Source: Paraniabella hibiscisoli (GTDB lineage: Bacteria > Bacteroidota > Bacteroidia > Chitinophagales > Chitinophagaceae). From it: DNA of 64,000 nucleotides. The notes under the pieces were generated by a model. It was given only the letters and a program-made list of their open reading frames with translations, did not search any database and was not told where the DNA came from. The stretch is from assembly GCF_022512515.1 (NCBI RefSeq), contig NZ_JAKWBK010000003.1, forward strand, positions 676,567 through 740,566, given 5' to 3'. Numbering within the stretch: the first letter of the stretch is position 1; each line of letters starts with the position of its first letter. The translations under genes and the position numbers were made by a program. Below, piece by piece: positions 8,837 to 20,216 of the stretch.

Positions 8837-10195
8837 ATGAAATGGTTTAGTTTCTTCCTGATCATATGCTTGCATACTCTTGTATCCCAGTCACAAAACG
8901 CTTCCCAACTAACACGAGTGGAAAAGCGCGAAGCGATTCTGAAAGAAATTGTGCCGCCGCCCATCCCCACTAACACTATCCTGATAACAAAGTATGGTGC
9001 AAAAGGCGATTCCCTTACGGACAGTAAACCCGCGTTTGATAAAGCCTTGCGGGTATGCAGGGATAGAAAGGGCGGCAAAATAATAGTACCTCCCGGTATC
9101 TATATCCTTAACGGACCGATTCACCTGGTAGACAACACCTGTATTGAGCTGCAAAAAGGCGCTAAGCTGGTATTTGGAACGAATCCGGATAATTACCTGC
9201 CGGTAGTGCCTACCAGCTGGGAAGGAACCTTTTTATACAATTACAGTCCGTTAATCTATGCTTATAAAGTCAACAATGTCTCCCTCATTGGTGAAGGAAC
9301 GATTGACGGTAACGGCAAGGAAGGTTTTAGCAAATGGTACGATCTGCAAAAACCTGCTCAGCAATTAAGCCGCAACATGAATCATAAAGGTATCCCCCTA
9401 AAAGACAGATTGTTCGGCAAGGGGCATTATTTACGTCCGCAACTGATACAGTTTTATGATTGCAGGAATATTTTGATTGAAGGTATTACCATCGCTAACT
9501 CTCCCTTCTGGTGCGTACATTTTTTACAATCCGAAAACATTACCGCCCGTAAAGTAAAGTTTGATGCGTTTAACAAAAACAATGATGGCTTTGACCCGGA
9601 GTATTCCAAAAACATTTTAATTGAAGATATCGACTTTAATAATGCCGATGACAACGTAGCCGTAAAAGCAGGCAGGGACCATGAAGGACGCGCAACTGCT
9701 ATCAGCTCTGAAAATATCATTGTACGTAATAGTCGTTTTAAAGGCTTGCACGGACTGGTAATCGGCAGCGAAATGTCGGCCGGTGTACAAAATATTTTCG
9801 TAGAGAATTGCACCTATGGTGGCTACTGCAAACGGGGCATTTATTTAAAGTCCAATCCTGACCGTGGCGGGTTTATCAAAGACATCTACATTAATGATGT
9901 TGCATTTGGTGATGTGGAAGATGCTATTTTCATCACTTCTTACTACCATGGCGAGGGCAAGGGATTTGAAACAGATATCCGCAATATCTTTTTGGAGAAC
10001 CTGAGCTTTAAAAATGCCAGCAATGCCGGGTTAGTGATCCAGGGATATCCTACGAAGAGAGTAACCGACGTTTATTTGACCAATGTAAAGATCGACTCCT
10101 GCAGTACCGCATTAAGCTTATCTAACACGCAGAACATCGTATTAAATGATGTAATGATAGGAAAACAAATAAGTATCCCATCGGCAGCTAAATAA
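8837..10195 (+). CDS. Glycoside hydrolase family 28 (polygalacturonase-type), secreted
   Basis: 452 residues, intact, with a signal peptide (cleavage near SQSQNA). It hydrolyses pectin-type galacturonan or rhamnogalacturonan linkages. A parallel beta-helix begins with the pectate-lyase-like ITKYGAKGDSLTDS segment; GH28 catalytic signatures are visible: NNDGFDPE (NxD), ADDNVAVKAG (the DD pair), GLHGLVIGSEMSAG (the GHG-like region, with H in GLHG), and RGIYLKS (the RxK pair). It is divergent from the sugar porter at 7187-8601, suggesting a small plant polysaccharide locus. Exo or endo mode cannot be told from sequence reading. Confidence 0.9.
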   Translation: MKWFSFFLIICLHTLVSQSQNASQLTRVEKREAILKEIVPPPIPTNTILITKYGAKGDSLTDSKPAFDKALRVCRDRKGGKIIVPPGIYILNGPIHLVDNTCIELQKGAKLVFGTNPDNYLPVVPTSWEGTFLYNYSPLIYAYKVNNVSLIGEGTIDGNGKEGFSKWYDLQKPAQQLSRNMNHKGIPLKDRLFGKGHYLRPQLIQFYDCRNILIEGITIANSPFWCVHFLQSENITARKVKFDAFNKNNDGFDPEYSKNILIEDIDFNNADDNVAVKAGRDHEGRATAISSENIIVRNSRFKGLHGLVIGSEMSAGVQNIFVENCTYGGYCKRGIYLKSNPDRGGFIKDIYINDVAFGDVEDAIFITSYYHGEGKGFETDIRNIFLENLSFKNASNAGLVIQGYPTKRVTDVYLTNVKIDSCSTALSLSNTQNIVLNDVMIGKQISIPSAAK

Positions 10196-10205
10196 TACCA
10201 ACTAC

Positions 10206-10867
10206 TTACCGGTAAAGCTGTCGGAAAAGGAAAGCATTTTCCGGGCTTAATCCCGCAACCCAGAATTGCTGATTATTATCTTCAATTTGTTGCTGTGCGG
10301 CTTTAGGCAGGGTTCCCAGAGCAAATTGCCTCCTCCACACTATTTCACCCTCAGTAAACGAAACAGGCAGCTGCTTTGCAAATTCTCCCGGCTTAATAAA
10401 ATCCTGCTGAAAAAGTTTATTGACACTTTGCTCCACTTTATCTTTTGTGGCAGATGAAAGAGAAAATATTTTATTCGCTATATGCTCAATAAATGCCGCA
10501 TCATGCCGCCTGGAACCACAGGTATAAATAGCATAGTAATTATTACTGGCATCCTCCCCGTATATTTTTGCGCAATACAGATGGGTACCAAACTCGTTTC
10601 CTGGCTTAACTTCTTGTGTGCAGCCCGGTTGAGAACAGCTACGCCGATAAAACAAATGATCGCCACAACTACCAGTATACTAACCAGCGTATACCCTACG
10701 TCCTGTATCATTCCTTCATAAACAACAAACGCCAGAAAAACACAGATCATAATACCAACAATTAACGGCAGGTACATCATCTTATTTTTCCCGAATGCCG
10801 ATTTCTTAACATAGTCCTTAATAATTTGTGGATCATGTTCCAGTCTATTGAGTTCCGTACTATTCAT
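10206..10867 (-). CDS. Membrane protein of unknown function (frameshifted)
   Basis: The frame breaks at the G-run near 10557-10561 (C-run on the + strand). One added G joins a 5' part with two membrane helices (LPLIVGIMICVFLAFVVY and LVSILVVVAIICFIGVAV) to a soluble C-terminal part, about 220 residues in all. The C-terminal part has EDASNNYYAIYTCGSRRHD and ends LSPENAFLFRQLYR. I do not recognise the family. It is followed at lower coordinates by the GH28 gene, which runs towards it (convergent, 10 bp apart). Confidence 0.6.
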
Positions 10868-10880
10868 TTCTTATTGTTTT

Positions 10881-11778
10881 TTATTCATCCATTTTTTCGG
10901 TACGATGCAGGTACACTTCATTCGCCCGCCATTTATAGCAATTGACGACAAACCCCTCCGGGCCTTCATCGTATCTATACACTTCCTTTTTCACAGGGTC
11001 AAAGAACAGGTACTCCAGATCGATCAATTGCTGATGCCTGATAAACCTCCGCGCAGAGGGCTGTAAATAAAATACAGGAAACTGCCATCATACTTAGTCC
11101 TATCGGGAAACGCAATAGGGATCTTTATATCGAAATGCCCGTCGAAATTAATATCCTCCAGTTCTACTTCGGCAGAACTTCCAACAAATTCATCAAACCC
11201 GGAAAGTGTTTGCAAAATCTTGCCCTCCTGTATGATTTTTAAAGCGGTCACTTTTGTCATCATTTGCTCCGCCTGGGAAAGATTAATGAATTTTTCCTGT
11301 TTCACTACCAACTCATAGTCATAAAACAAGGGCGCATCTTCTGCTTTAGCCAGTAACTGTAATTGTACCGGCAACTGCTTGCCGGTCTTTACATTTTTCC
11401 AGCTGCCGCTCAGTTTACCGGTTGCCAGCAAAGGAGCTGTAATAGAAAAATGGCCGGTAGTTTCCCATACATACTTACCATTCTTCTCTACTGTCACTTT
11501 TTCGGCAAGTATTGTCGGGTGCTTCAACATTCCATTAAGATTAATACTTTTTCCCGTCCGTTGCGGAGATAGTAATAGCTTCCACTAAGGGTATCATTTC
11601 TTCTTTGTTGCCTCAGTTGCATGGCAATAGGATAATTACCAACCGTACCCTTGTAACTGGCCGTAGTAACAACAGAGGTCTGCGCATAGGTTACATTGAA
11701 AAATCCCGCAACCAGTATCCAAATTAAAAACAGGTTTCTGTATATCATCTTTCTTACTATTTCCCCAACTAATGCCAC
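10881..11778 (-). CDS. Secreted protein of unknown function, XAC2610-like (two frameshifts)
   Basis: The likely start is ATG 11748, giving a signal peptide (MIYRNLFLIWILVAGFF, cleavage after TYAQ). The frame breaks near 11533 (an AA that should be AAA, LILNGMLKHP) and near 11048 (a T-run, rest of GGFIRHQQLIDLE). Repaired, it ends FFDPVKKEVYRYDEG...TEKMDE with the stop at 10881-10883, about 290 residues. The segment VELEDINFDGHFDIKIP resembles the calcium-loop-like DxNxDGxxD stretch of XAC2610-type secreted proteins. Function is unknown. It ends 13 bp before the membrane-protein gene at 10867, so the two may be co-transcribed. Confidence 0.6.
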
Positions 11779-11965
11779 CCAAATATATTCTCTTTGCTTT
11801 TTCAGGAAAAAACCGGTTTACAATTTGCAGGCAGGATTTATTATTTGCAAACAATAATGACCGTGGCTATTGATTTTACTTTATCAGTTCAGAATATAGT
11901 TGCTCTATATGTTGGTGGGATGCAACCAATTCGATTGATTATACTACCAATACTAATAAACAAAA

Positions 11966-12006
11966 AAGGCGGCACCCCTGGGCTAAAAAAAGCCTGGTAC
12001 CACCTT
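11966..12006 (-). terminator. Terminator of the 12-14.8 kb surface-protein gene
   Basis: Read on the minus strand, an AAGGTGGTACCAGGC arm pairs imperfectly with GCCCAGGGGTGCCGCCTT across a T-rich loop and is followed by six Ts. It lies 20 bp after the stop at 12027. Confidence 0.7.
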
Positions 12007-12026
12007 AATTTTTAGAAAGAATATAC

Positions 12027-14766
12027 TTACCCGTTAACCATTATCGCTTTTATAACTTTTGAATACGAACGGGTACCATCTTGATCTACCTGCACTATGC
12101 GTACAAATATTCGCTCTCCTGCTCTGTCTATGCTATCCTTCTTCATACATCCAGCTAAAAACAAGCTCAATGCTGCCATTAAAACAATTACAACCCTAAG
12201 CCGTCTTCTCCTTAAGCTCAATATCAACATACTCAAAACCATTAGGCCACCCCCAAGCTGTAAGGCATTGGCAGTAATTGTTTTGCTAAAGCTATAGTTT
12301 AAAGACATAGAAGAATTTCCATTCTCAGCCTGGGTTTTCACTTCCCCTACTCGTGCAAATTGTTTACCATCTGCAGAGACTTCTACCTGAAAATGGCTGT
12401 TATTACTTTCTTTCAATGTGCTCCAATTGACCAATAACTCACCATTGCTAAAACTAGCTGTTATTTCTCCAAAATTCACCGCCAAAACTGTGCCTAACGG
12501 TATCTTATAATCTTCTACTTCACCTCCAACGGCTATACCCGATGGGTTTTGAGCAGCAACATCGCTGCTGATACGAAACCGTGCAAAAACCGGAGCTGTT
12601 GTGCTTATTGTATTCCAGGTAAGGGGGTAAGTATTATTGATGGTATTTGGCGGCACTGTTACCGACAATCTTTCACCTGCATCAAACGATCCATTAAGAT
12701 CCCAGTCTATCCAGGCATAAATTGTAGCGGGGTTGCGGTTCTGTTGGAAGCCGTAACTACAGCAGTATAAGAGGTAGCATTCGGCGCCAGATCAGGCAAA
12801 GCCACTCCATCTTCATCATCGGCATTACTGGTATTGTCTCCGTCAGCCTCAGGCGAAGACAAATTGCTATTTTCTATATCCAGGCGGTTGCCTAAAACTA
12901 CCAAAGGCTCACAGGCACTACTCAGGTTATTGGCAGGTTGTCCGTGTACCGCTTCACCGTAAGCAACCGGTGCGTCTCCATACTCGGTCAGACTACGTAA
13001 TGAAATATTATCAATGTAAAAGTCATTGCCGGTTCCTCCTCCAGGAAACCGGAGTTCCAGGCGATAAATTCCATCTGCGGGAGGAATAATAGTGGCAAAT
13101 AAATTGTTCCAGGCAGAAGACGGATTGTCTTCTGCAACCGAAGCAGGAGGTGGCAGGTTCAAAGTTCCTGAAACAACAGTAGTTCCCGATCCGTTCACTA
13201 ATTGATACGGTACCGGCACAATTGTATTCAGGTTCTGCGTGGTAGAATTTGCATTCTTCCCATCAAAGCTAAACAGATAGGGCAAATTGCCTTTTAAATT
13301 TAAACCGACCTGAGTAAAAAAGGTAAGTTATTCCCGGCTCCATTTACCATCAAGAACTTATCATACACATCGCCTGTTGTAGTACCAAAAGTCTTCCTCC
13401 AGCCGGTAAACCGGGTATTAACAAGTGAGGTTGCGTCTGTACCCGCATTCGTGCCGTCAACAAGGTCTGCAATAGTTCCAATAAACGAAGATACGGTATA
13501 CCTGCTTTCATCAAAAAGCACGCCCTGGCCTAACCCTACATTGGCTTTATTAACGTATGTATATTGTGTATTAGTGGGATTAACCAGGCCGCCATTGGTA
13601 TACAATAACGTATTATTAAAATCTTTACTAAAACCAGGTTGACCCGGGTGTACCCTGAGATAGCTGGTAGCATCGAAACTTCCAAAGGTTCCGTTATCGG
13701 CTATCGTTATTAAGTTACTACTGCTGCCGGGGCTACCTAAGAGCGTAGCGCAAACCTGGGTAACCTGTGCCTGTTTTAAAATAAAGTTTAAACTGCTTTT
13801 ATCAAAGCCAGGCAAAAAGCGGTTAAGATAAGTAGCGCTGTGTTCGTTATTATCCCAAAACACGCTACCTGTTGTGCCGCCAGACTGGAACAGCTGTAAG
13901 TGATTCTGAAAAGTAATGGAACCATCATAAGTATACAAATACTGACTTAAAGAAAATCTTTGATTAGCATTTGCCCAGGTAGGATCTCTGAAGAACGGAC
14001 CTGCATTTTGCTGAACCTGGTAACCCGCAGGAGGTTGTACAATAAGGGAAAACTGCCCGTTGGGGATGGACGCTGCGTCAAACCGGTACTTGCCGGTTAC
14101 ATCAGTAGTTGCAGTAGCAAAAACACTACCCCCACCCCCGGCAATACTGTAGGTTTCTCCTAAAATGGCTACAGTTACACCCGAAAGCGGCGTACTGGCT
14201 GCGTCTCTCACAAAACCTTCGAGACAAACATTTTCATATAGTTCAATCTCACCAATCTGTACGGCAGATTCTGATGTCGTTTCTGTTTCAGTGATCAACA
14301 GGCGGTACTGCAGGTAAGCCGTAGTATTGCTAAAAGTGAAAATCCTTGATTGGCCGCTATAGGAAAAGCTATGGTTGGAAATGGTGTGTAATGTCAACCA
14401 GTTGGTACCGTCATTCGATCCCTGAAACTGCCAGTCTCTCGGATTGCGACCCACAAAATCATTAGCTGAGCTAACCAGGTAACCGGTAAGTATTTTAGCA
14501 GTGCCGCCGCCTACTCCAAAATTAACGCCGATCCAGTTCGGTGTGGCCAAAGAGGTGTTCAATCCTCCCCGGTACCATTTATTTCCGGCATTATTATCGT
14601 TGTTAAAAGCGCGCTCGTACTCTTCGCCACCGTTCTCACCGCTGGCAAAAAAACTGGCTCTGGGTAGTCCATCAGTTACATCACGAAGACAATTCTGAGC
14701 GTTCAGAAATACAAAAGGCATTATAATGCCTGACAATAGCAGAATAATCACATATCCTTTTTTCAT
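12027..14766 (-). CDS. Large surface protein A: discoidin-like, Cna-B-like, GEVED, hairpin-anchored FN3-like C-terminus (two frameshifts)
   Basis: About 913 residues after adding one T at the run near 13315-13320 and one C at 12730-12733. Order: signal peptide (ends FLNAQ); an F5/8-C-like segment (NKWYRGGLNTS, NPRDWQFQGSNDGTNW, VQIGEIELYE); a carboxypeptidase-regulatory/Cna-B-like repeat (GFVRDAASTPLSGVTVAI, TGKYRFDAASI); a region ending in GEVEDYKIPLG (GEVED domain); then the shared C-terminal module (about 12027-12488): FN3-like strands, helix 1, RRRR, helix 2, LAGC, and IFVRIVQVDQDGTRSYSKVI. The DNA for the hairpin is 12147-12278. ATG 14766 is chosen because it directly precedes the signal peptide. 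Probably a carbohydrate- or surface-binding envelope protein; no catalytic motif is seen. Confidence 0.75.
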
Positions 14767-15157
14767 GTGTTTGGTTTTTTTATAAGAAGATTTGTTTAAG
14801 TTGGTTGCGTCGAAACGCTGTATCAGAATGTATATGATTGTTTGTTGTTTTGAGACAACATCTTTGATATTAGAGCTTATCCTAAAGTAGCAAAAAAATA
14901 TCAACTCCAAAATATTTTTCCGTATTTCCAGCTTCCAATATCTTGGTCATAATATTATGCATTATCAAATATGCTTTTCTTATTGGTTTCCATTACTCAT
15001 ATCCAAATTATGAATATCCGGCACGGATAGACGTGTATAAGCGAACACAGATCCTATATATTCAATTGATGTATGCTCCATTCCGATAGCCCGATTAAAA
15101 ACATCTGCAAAGCTTAGTTACAAGAGAGTGACTCAGCGCATTAAGCTACTTTTAAAA
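14767..15157. other. Intergenic region upstream of surface protein A
   Basis: No gene is supported here. It holds the presumed promoter of surface protein A; TACTTTAG at 14884-14891 on the minus strand is a near match to TAnnTTTG. Otherwise the region is AT-rich and non-coding. Confidence 0.4.
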
Positions 15158-15200
15158 GGAGCCGGTAACCCCGGTTTGGAAAAACCCGGAAACCAGGCTC
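15158..15200 (-). terminator. Long imperfect hairpin terminator, copy 1
   Basis: GAGCC...GGCTC arms enclose complementary GGTAACC/GGAAACC and CCGG/CCCGG segments. On the minus strand the hairpin is followed by CCTTTTAAAA. It lies about 45 bp after the stop of surface protein B. A nearly identical hairpin lies at 20044-20087 after surface protein D. Confidence 0.65.
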
Positions 15201-15243
15201 TAACTTCTAAACAAAATTGGTTATAGTCTATATATTTAATGGT

Positions 15244-16530
15244 CTACCGATTATTAACCGCTTTTATAACTTTAGAATACGAACGGGCACCATCTTTATC
15301 TACCTGTGCTATGCGCACATATATATCGGTTGCAGTATCTGCCAGTGTGCTTTCGCTTTTATTACAGCTTATAATACCCCAGCCTATTCCGGCCAAAGCC
15401 ACTGCTATCCATCCAACCCTCGGGCGGCGGCCAAATCCGATTCCCAAACCTCCCAGCAGCAATACACCCGCACCTGCCGCCACTATACCCATAGCCTTTA
15501 AATCACCGGTAAATTTATAGGCTATGGTTTCGTCGGTATTGCCATCAATAGCTTTGGTTTTCACCTCACCTATTTTAGTAAAACTTTTACCATCTACAGA
15601 TACTTCCATATCAAAATGCTCATTGTTGGTTTCACTTTCAGATGAAAAATTCACAATGAGTGTATCATTTTTTATGAAAGCGTCAATGCTTCCAAAAGTG
15701 ACCGGTAAAATGGTGTTAGGACAACTAGCCCCATCATTATTACCAGCAGGGCCGGGCGTTGAAATTACAACGGCTGCCAATGTATTGGGGTTTACTTTAT
15801 AAAACCGACCCTGGTTATTGGCAAAAACATAGAAGGAGCCTGTAGCATCAAAAAAAGAGAGCCGTAACCGCGCCCTCCTGCTGAAAACCATTGCCTGAAA
15901 TAGCAGCAGAAAAAGATACATTACCGGTTGCAGGGTTTACAATAGCCACCTTGTAAGAACTGGCATTTGCGGGGTCCACAACCCCCAAAGCATACCTGTT
16001 GCCGGGTTAATTACCCAATCGGATATGTTGATACTTGGCTGGCTGAATATAGTGCCGAAAGGGGCTGTGTCCAGCGTGTAACCTGTTGTGGGGTCCACGA
16101 GCTTTAAATAAGTAGCAGTTCTGGCAGGGTTGATATCAACTACATAGTGCCTGGCAGCGTCTGTAACATACAAATAATAATACCCGTTATTGGACACGGC
16201 GCCTACATTAAAGCCGCTGGCTGGCAGGCCAGTAACAGCAACAGGTGTAAAGGCTCCTGCCGCATCAAGGTACACCACTCTTTCATTTCTTATATCATAC
16301 CCCCAAATCATATTATTTCCCACATAATATCCTATAGCGTTCATGCCAAAATTATAGCTGGCAACGCTGGTTCTTGTGCCGGTAACTACATTATAAGCAT
16401 AGAGGGTGGAAGAAAGTCCGTTAGAACTGGACACAACCTGGTAAGCCTGGTTGGAACAGGTGAAGGGCGTTTGTGCGTATAACCGGGTGCCGGCTATAAC
16501 TAATAAAAGCAGTGCGAATATGGTTTTCAT
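15244..16530 (-). CDS. Surface protein B: beta-propeller-like, hairpin-anchored FN3-like C-terminus (two frameshifts)
   Basis: About 428 residues once the frame is repaired at a G-run (15982-15986, one base short) and at an A-run (15850-15856, one base too many; the only clear insertion in the window). It has a signal peptide (cleavage near RLYAQ). Then come short repeats with the look of a DUF6923/YncE-like propeller (LYAYNVVTGTRTSVAS, NERVVYLDAAGAFTPV, FYKVNPNTLAAVV). The shared module spans about 15244-15711: ILPVTFGSIDAFIKN, TNNEHFDMEVSVDGKSF, helix 1, GRRPR, helix 2, IISC, YVRIAQVDKDGARSYSKVI. It is monocistronic, with its own terminator. Confidence 0.75.
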
Positions 16531-17358
16531 TTTATATATTTTTTATTACTTGTAAGTAAGGACAGAAGTTCCGGGATACCTGATAGCAAGAACCTAGCAG
16601 ATAGATCGCCGGGAAGGTATTTATTAGCAAAAAATTTAACTACCCTGTATTGGCTTCTCCGGCTCATGCTGCTGCCTGCAAACAAACAAGTGCTATTCTA
16701 TTCAAAAGAAAATGATTGTATTGGTGTTGACACCGCCTGCTGCAGGTATCCAATATTAGCTATATCCCGTATTACTAATAACCAATACTAAAGAACACAC
16801 AGCTACAGGAAGTGGTAAATATGGGGTATCCATCACTACTATTTTGTTTAAAAGATGATTATTCTACCTAAGGTTGCGACACCTTATACGGTATAGTGCC
16901 GTTTTCCTGGAAAACTCCCAAAAAAAAAATATTTTTTTGCTCCATATCACTTGTATATGATTCCATGAAAATATTAACCCGCTAAATGGCTGGCGTGGCA
17001 CATTCCTATGAGTTTCCTTAAGATGAAGTGTGCTGGCCGCACATTTTACCTGACATGTAAAAAGCAGGCACCTGGCATGGAAAATCTGAAGTCCTCTTTT
17101 TTCCCTCGAAAAAAATGACCAGGATCAAACGGGAACGGGTACTATACGGCTATATCCCCGGAAACAGCATTAATAAAACATATAGCTTTGGCAACTGGTT
17201 TTCCATTTACCCCCACAAAACTCACCAGGCCCGCTGTAGCGCGACAACGGTTTTAAAGACATTTCCTGGCTTAATGGTATGCTTTAGTGGTAGCCGGGTA
17301 AAACTCGGCTCCCGTTAATAACACCGGATCTATGAAAAACAGGGAGGCTATGAAAAAC
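16531..17358. other. Long non-coding spacer between surface proteins B and C
   Basis: About 830 bp with no supported gene; the few open stretches have no recognisable product or start context. Near 16900-16940 there is a short palindrome (GTTTTCCTGGAAAAC) and long A/T runs. It presumably carries the promoter and leader of surface protein B. Confidence 0.4.
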
Positions 17359-17388
17359 GGATGAGGAAGGCTTCTGCCTTCCTCATCC
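17359..17388 (-). terminator. Terminator of surface protein C
   Basis: GGATGAGGAAGGC (17359-17371) pairs perfectly with GCCTTCCTCATCC (17376-17388) around a 4-nt loop; on the minus strand the stem is followed by GTTTTT. It lies 30 bp after the stop at 17419. Confidence 0.9.
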
Positions 17389-17418
17389 AAAAATATTTAC
17401 CCATTAATCAGTTAATAC

Positions 17419-19391
17419 TTACTCATTAATTGCTTTCATTACTTTAGAATACGTTTTTGTACCATCTTTATCTACCTGCACTATTCTTACAAACACATCC
17501 GTTCCCTGTAGTGATACGCTATCACTTTTCTTACTGCAACCGGCCAGTATGCCTACGAATGCGATAGAAAAAATGGCCAATAACAGGGTTTTATGCTTCC
17601 TGTTGCGGAACATGTTGCCACAACTTATTAATAATATGGCCGCTCCAAAAAACAGGGTACTGCCTTGTGCTTCGCTATTGAAATCATAATGCAGTACTTC
17701 TTTAGAAGTGCCATTGATTGCTTTAGATTTTATCTCTCCTATCTTCTTAAAGCTGGTACCATCGTTCGAAACTTCTACATCAAAATGATCGTTGTTCGCT
17801 TCTTCAAGTGTAGTAAAATTCACCAGTAACTGACCGCCTTTTATCTTAGCAAATAAATCAGCGAAATCGGCTGACAGCACAGCGGTACTATTAATGGCAA
17901 AATTTATTTGTGTCATTGGCACAGCGCCCATATCAAAACTTGCCGATATGCCATCCGGGTTACCATCATTTCCGGTACCTATACCATTTAACTCACCGGC
18001 GTATACATAATCAGCCCCTGTGCCTAAGGTAGGAACGGGTGCGCTCCTGCCTGTTTCGATACCTGATTGTGTGGTAATCCTTATTGTGTAACCTGTAGCC
18101 GGTGCAATATTTGGAAAGGAATAATTGCCTGCCGCATCAACACTCACAACATCTACTACTATACCGTCTGCATCAACTAATACCGCCTTTAAACCAATGG
18201 CAGCTGCCCCTGTAAATTTACTTTGATTATTGATACCGTTGGCCAATCCATCCTTGTCCAGATATACGGAACCCGATACCGGTTGGCAGGGTGCAGATGT
18301 ATAAGTGTAGGTAACTTCCAGTTCAAATGACACGGTAGTACCTACTTTCAGTACAGGATTGCCGCCGCCACCTGTTATACTAAAGCCGGTTAAAGACCTT
18401 AATAATATAGGGACATTACCTGTGCCGGTAAAGGCACTGATACTTGCAGCCGGTACAGGCATTACTTCTGTGATGGAGTTTGTTCCTCTAGCCACACGAG
18501 TATATCATCATCTGCAGTAGCCGTAATTCCAGGGATGTTGGTAATCCATTGAGGACTCAGGCGAGGATCCAGGTAACTCAATGCACTGTTAGAAAGAATA
18601 TTGAAATGATCGTCCATACCCAATAAAGTACTGGGTACGGCAGGGTTTGTTATATCATCCCCGGGCCATGCGCCTGTTGCAGGTACATTTACCGCCGCAC
18701 TCATGGTTTGGAAAGGTGTATTCAAAAGCGTTAAGGTACTCATGTCATTTATTGTCCCAACAACCTTAATACCCGGCTCTATAAATACGCTTAGCGTGGC
18801 AGCGGCAGCAGCAGCAGAACGGTTCTCCGCCATACCAACAGTATAACCTGTAGCAGTACAGCTGATATTTACCCCGGTAAGTGTTTTCCCGGGCACATTA
18901 AACTTAGGTATCAGCGCCTGCCAGTCCTTCGCATCTGTTATTACGGTTGGAGACTGATACCGGTAAGTAACCGACCCGGATGCATTGCAGGGATTGATCG
19001 CTGTAGCGCCAGGGTCGGTAAGGGTGCCCACTGTATTAGGAAAACTTCCCCAGCCGGGGTTTACAGTTATCACCACATCTCCCTTTCCCGCTGTACCGGC
19101 CTGCAAACGAAAATGTTGCAGGTAACCTGCATAACGAACATTATTGGCAGCCGTACCATCAGACATGGTAACTGCAACAGGTACACCGCCCTGTGTTGCT
19201 GTTACGGTATAGGTGTATGGATCGACATAGTATGCTACGGGAGCAACGGGGCTCATAGTAAATGTAACATAATCATCTGCAATATTAGCCAATGTTCCGT
19301 TACTGTTAGACAGTACATTGGTTACATTGAGCTGGGCAAAAATTGCCGCTGCCGGAAATAACGTTGCCAGCGTAAAAAAGAATTTTTTCAT
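17419..19391 (-). CDS. Surface protein C: SdrD/Cna-B-like, hairpin-anchored FN3-like C-terminus (one frameshift)
   Basis: About 657 residues after repairing one missing base near 18495 (a GG read as G). It starts with a signal peptide (LFPAAAIFAQ). The N-terminal half (about residues 25-300) is Ser/Thr/Gly-rich with no domain I recognise. A Cna-B/SdrD-like unit follows (GSVYLDKDGLANG, DAAGNYSFPNIAPATGY). The C-terminal module spans about 17419-17883: VLSADFADLFAKIKG, NNDHFDVEVSNDGTSF, helix 1 (LFFGAAILLIS), NRKHK, helix 2, GILAGCSKK, and FVRIVQVDKDGTKTYSKVM. Probably a cell-surface protein; no enzyme motif is seen. Confidence 0.75.
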
Positions 19392-20043
19392 TTTTGTTGG
19401 ATTAATATTGAACTTGGTTAAATTTTAAATTTTCTGTAGAATAATGCTGTAATCGCCAGCCGATACTTATGTGCCGGCTTCTATTGAAACTCCTAAAAAA
19501 ATTCGCGTGTTTTCGGTGAATGGGTCTATTTGCCTGTTGAACTCCTTGCAACAAGAGGTGAAAGTGCAGCAGTTCAGACCTGCTTACTTTAAAACCGATT
19601 GATGTCAACTATCGTAAAAATGCCCCGGTAAACAGGTGCAGCATTGCATATCAAAAGGATAGCCTCGAAATAATTCATAGGAAACAGCAATAACCATTCA
19701 AAACCAGTTCCCATACATTCATCTCATTGTTATAATATTTTTATGCATATAAGTATGCATCAGTCTTCATAATTATTCAACAGCCTTTTAGGTTCCTATA
19801 CCGTCAACCTACTTAAATCGGGGGTACCGCTTAGCTAAACTGGTGTTCCTGTTCGTACGGAAAAAGTATATTTTATCAGCCTTGCTTATTCAAATCCACC
19901 TCCACTGCCTGGCAGCTGACGGCAATCCGATTGCAGTCAAACAAAAAACGATCACCCCGGCAGCCAAAGTCCGGAGTGTCGTTATGCTTCCCAACTAACA
20001 AAACTGTTATACCGTTTGCAGGCTCTTTCACCTTCGAAAAAAA
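19392..20043. other. Non-coding spacer between surface proteins C and D
   Basis: About 650 bp with no supported gene. It contains the region upstream of surface protein C, including an AT-rich segment near 19729-19765 with two ATGCAT sequences. Confidence 0.4.
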
Positions 20044-20087
20044 GGAGCCGGTAACCCTGGTTTGGAAAAACCCGGAAACCAGGCTCC
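20044..20087 (-). terminator. Long imperfect hairpin terminator, copy 2
   Basis: GGAGCC (20044-20049) pairs with GGCTCC (20082-20087), with further internal pairing. On the minus strand it is followed by seven Ts. It matches the hairpin at 15158-15200 almost base for base over about 60 bp and lies 130 bp after the stop of surface protein D. Confidence 0.7.
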
Positions 20088-20216
20088 TACCTTCTAAACA
20101 AAAATTTATTGCCAGCACTAACTATTTCACTTCAAAATCATGCGCATCATATTACGGTTAATGGGTGGGTCAAAATCACCTGCCATTAGGGTAGCAAGAA
20201 TAGGTAGTCCTGATAT

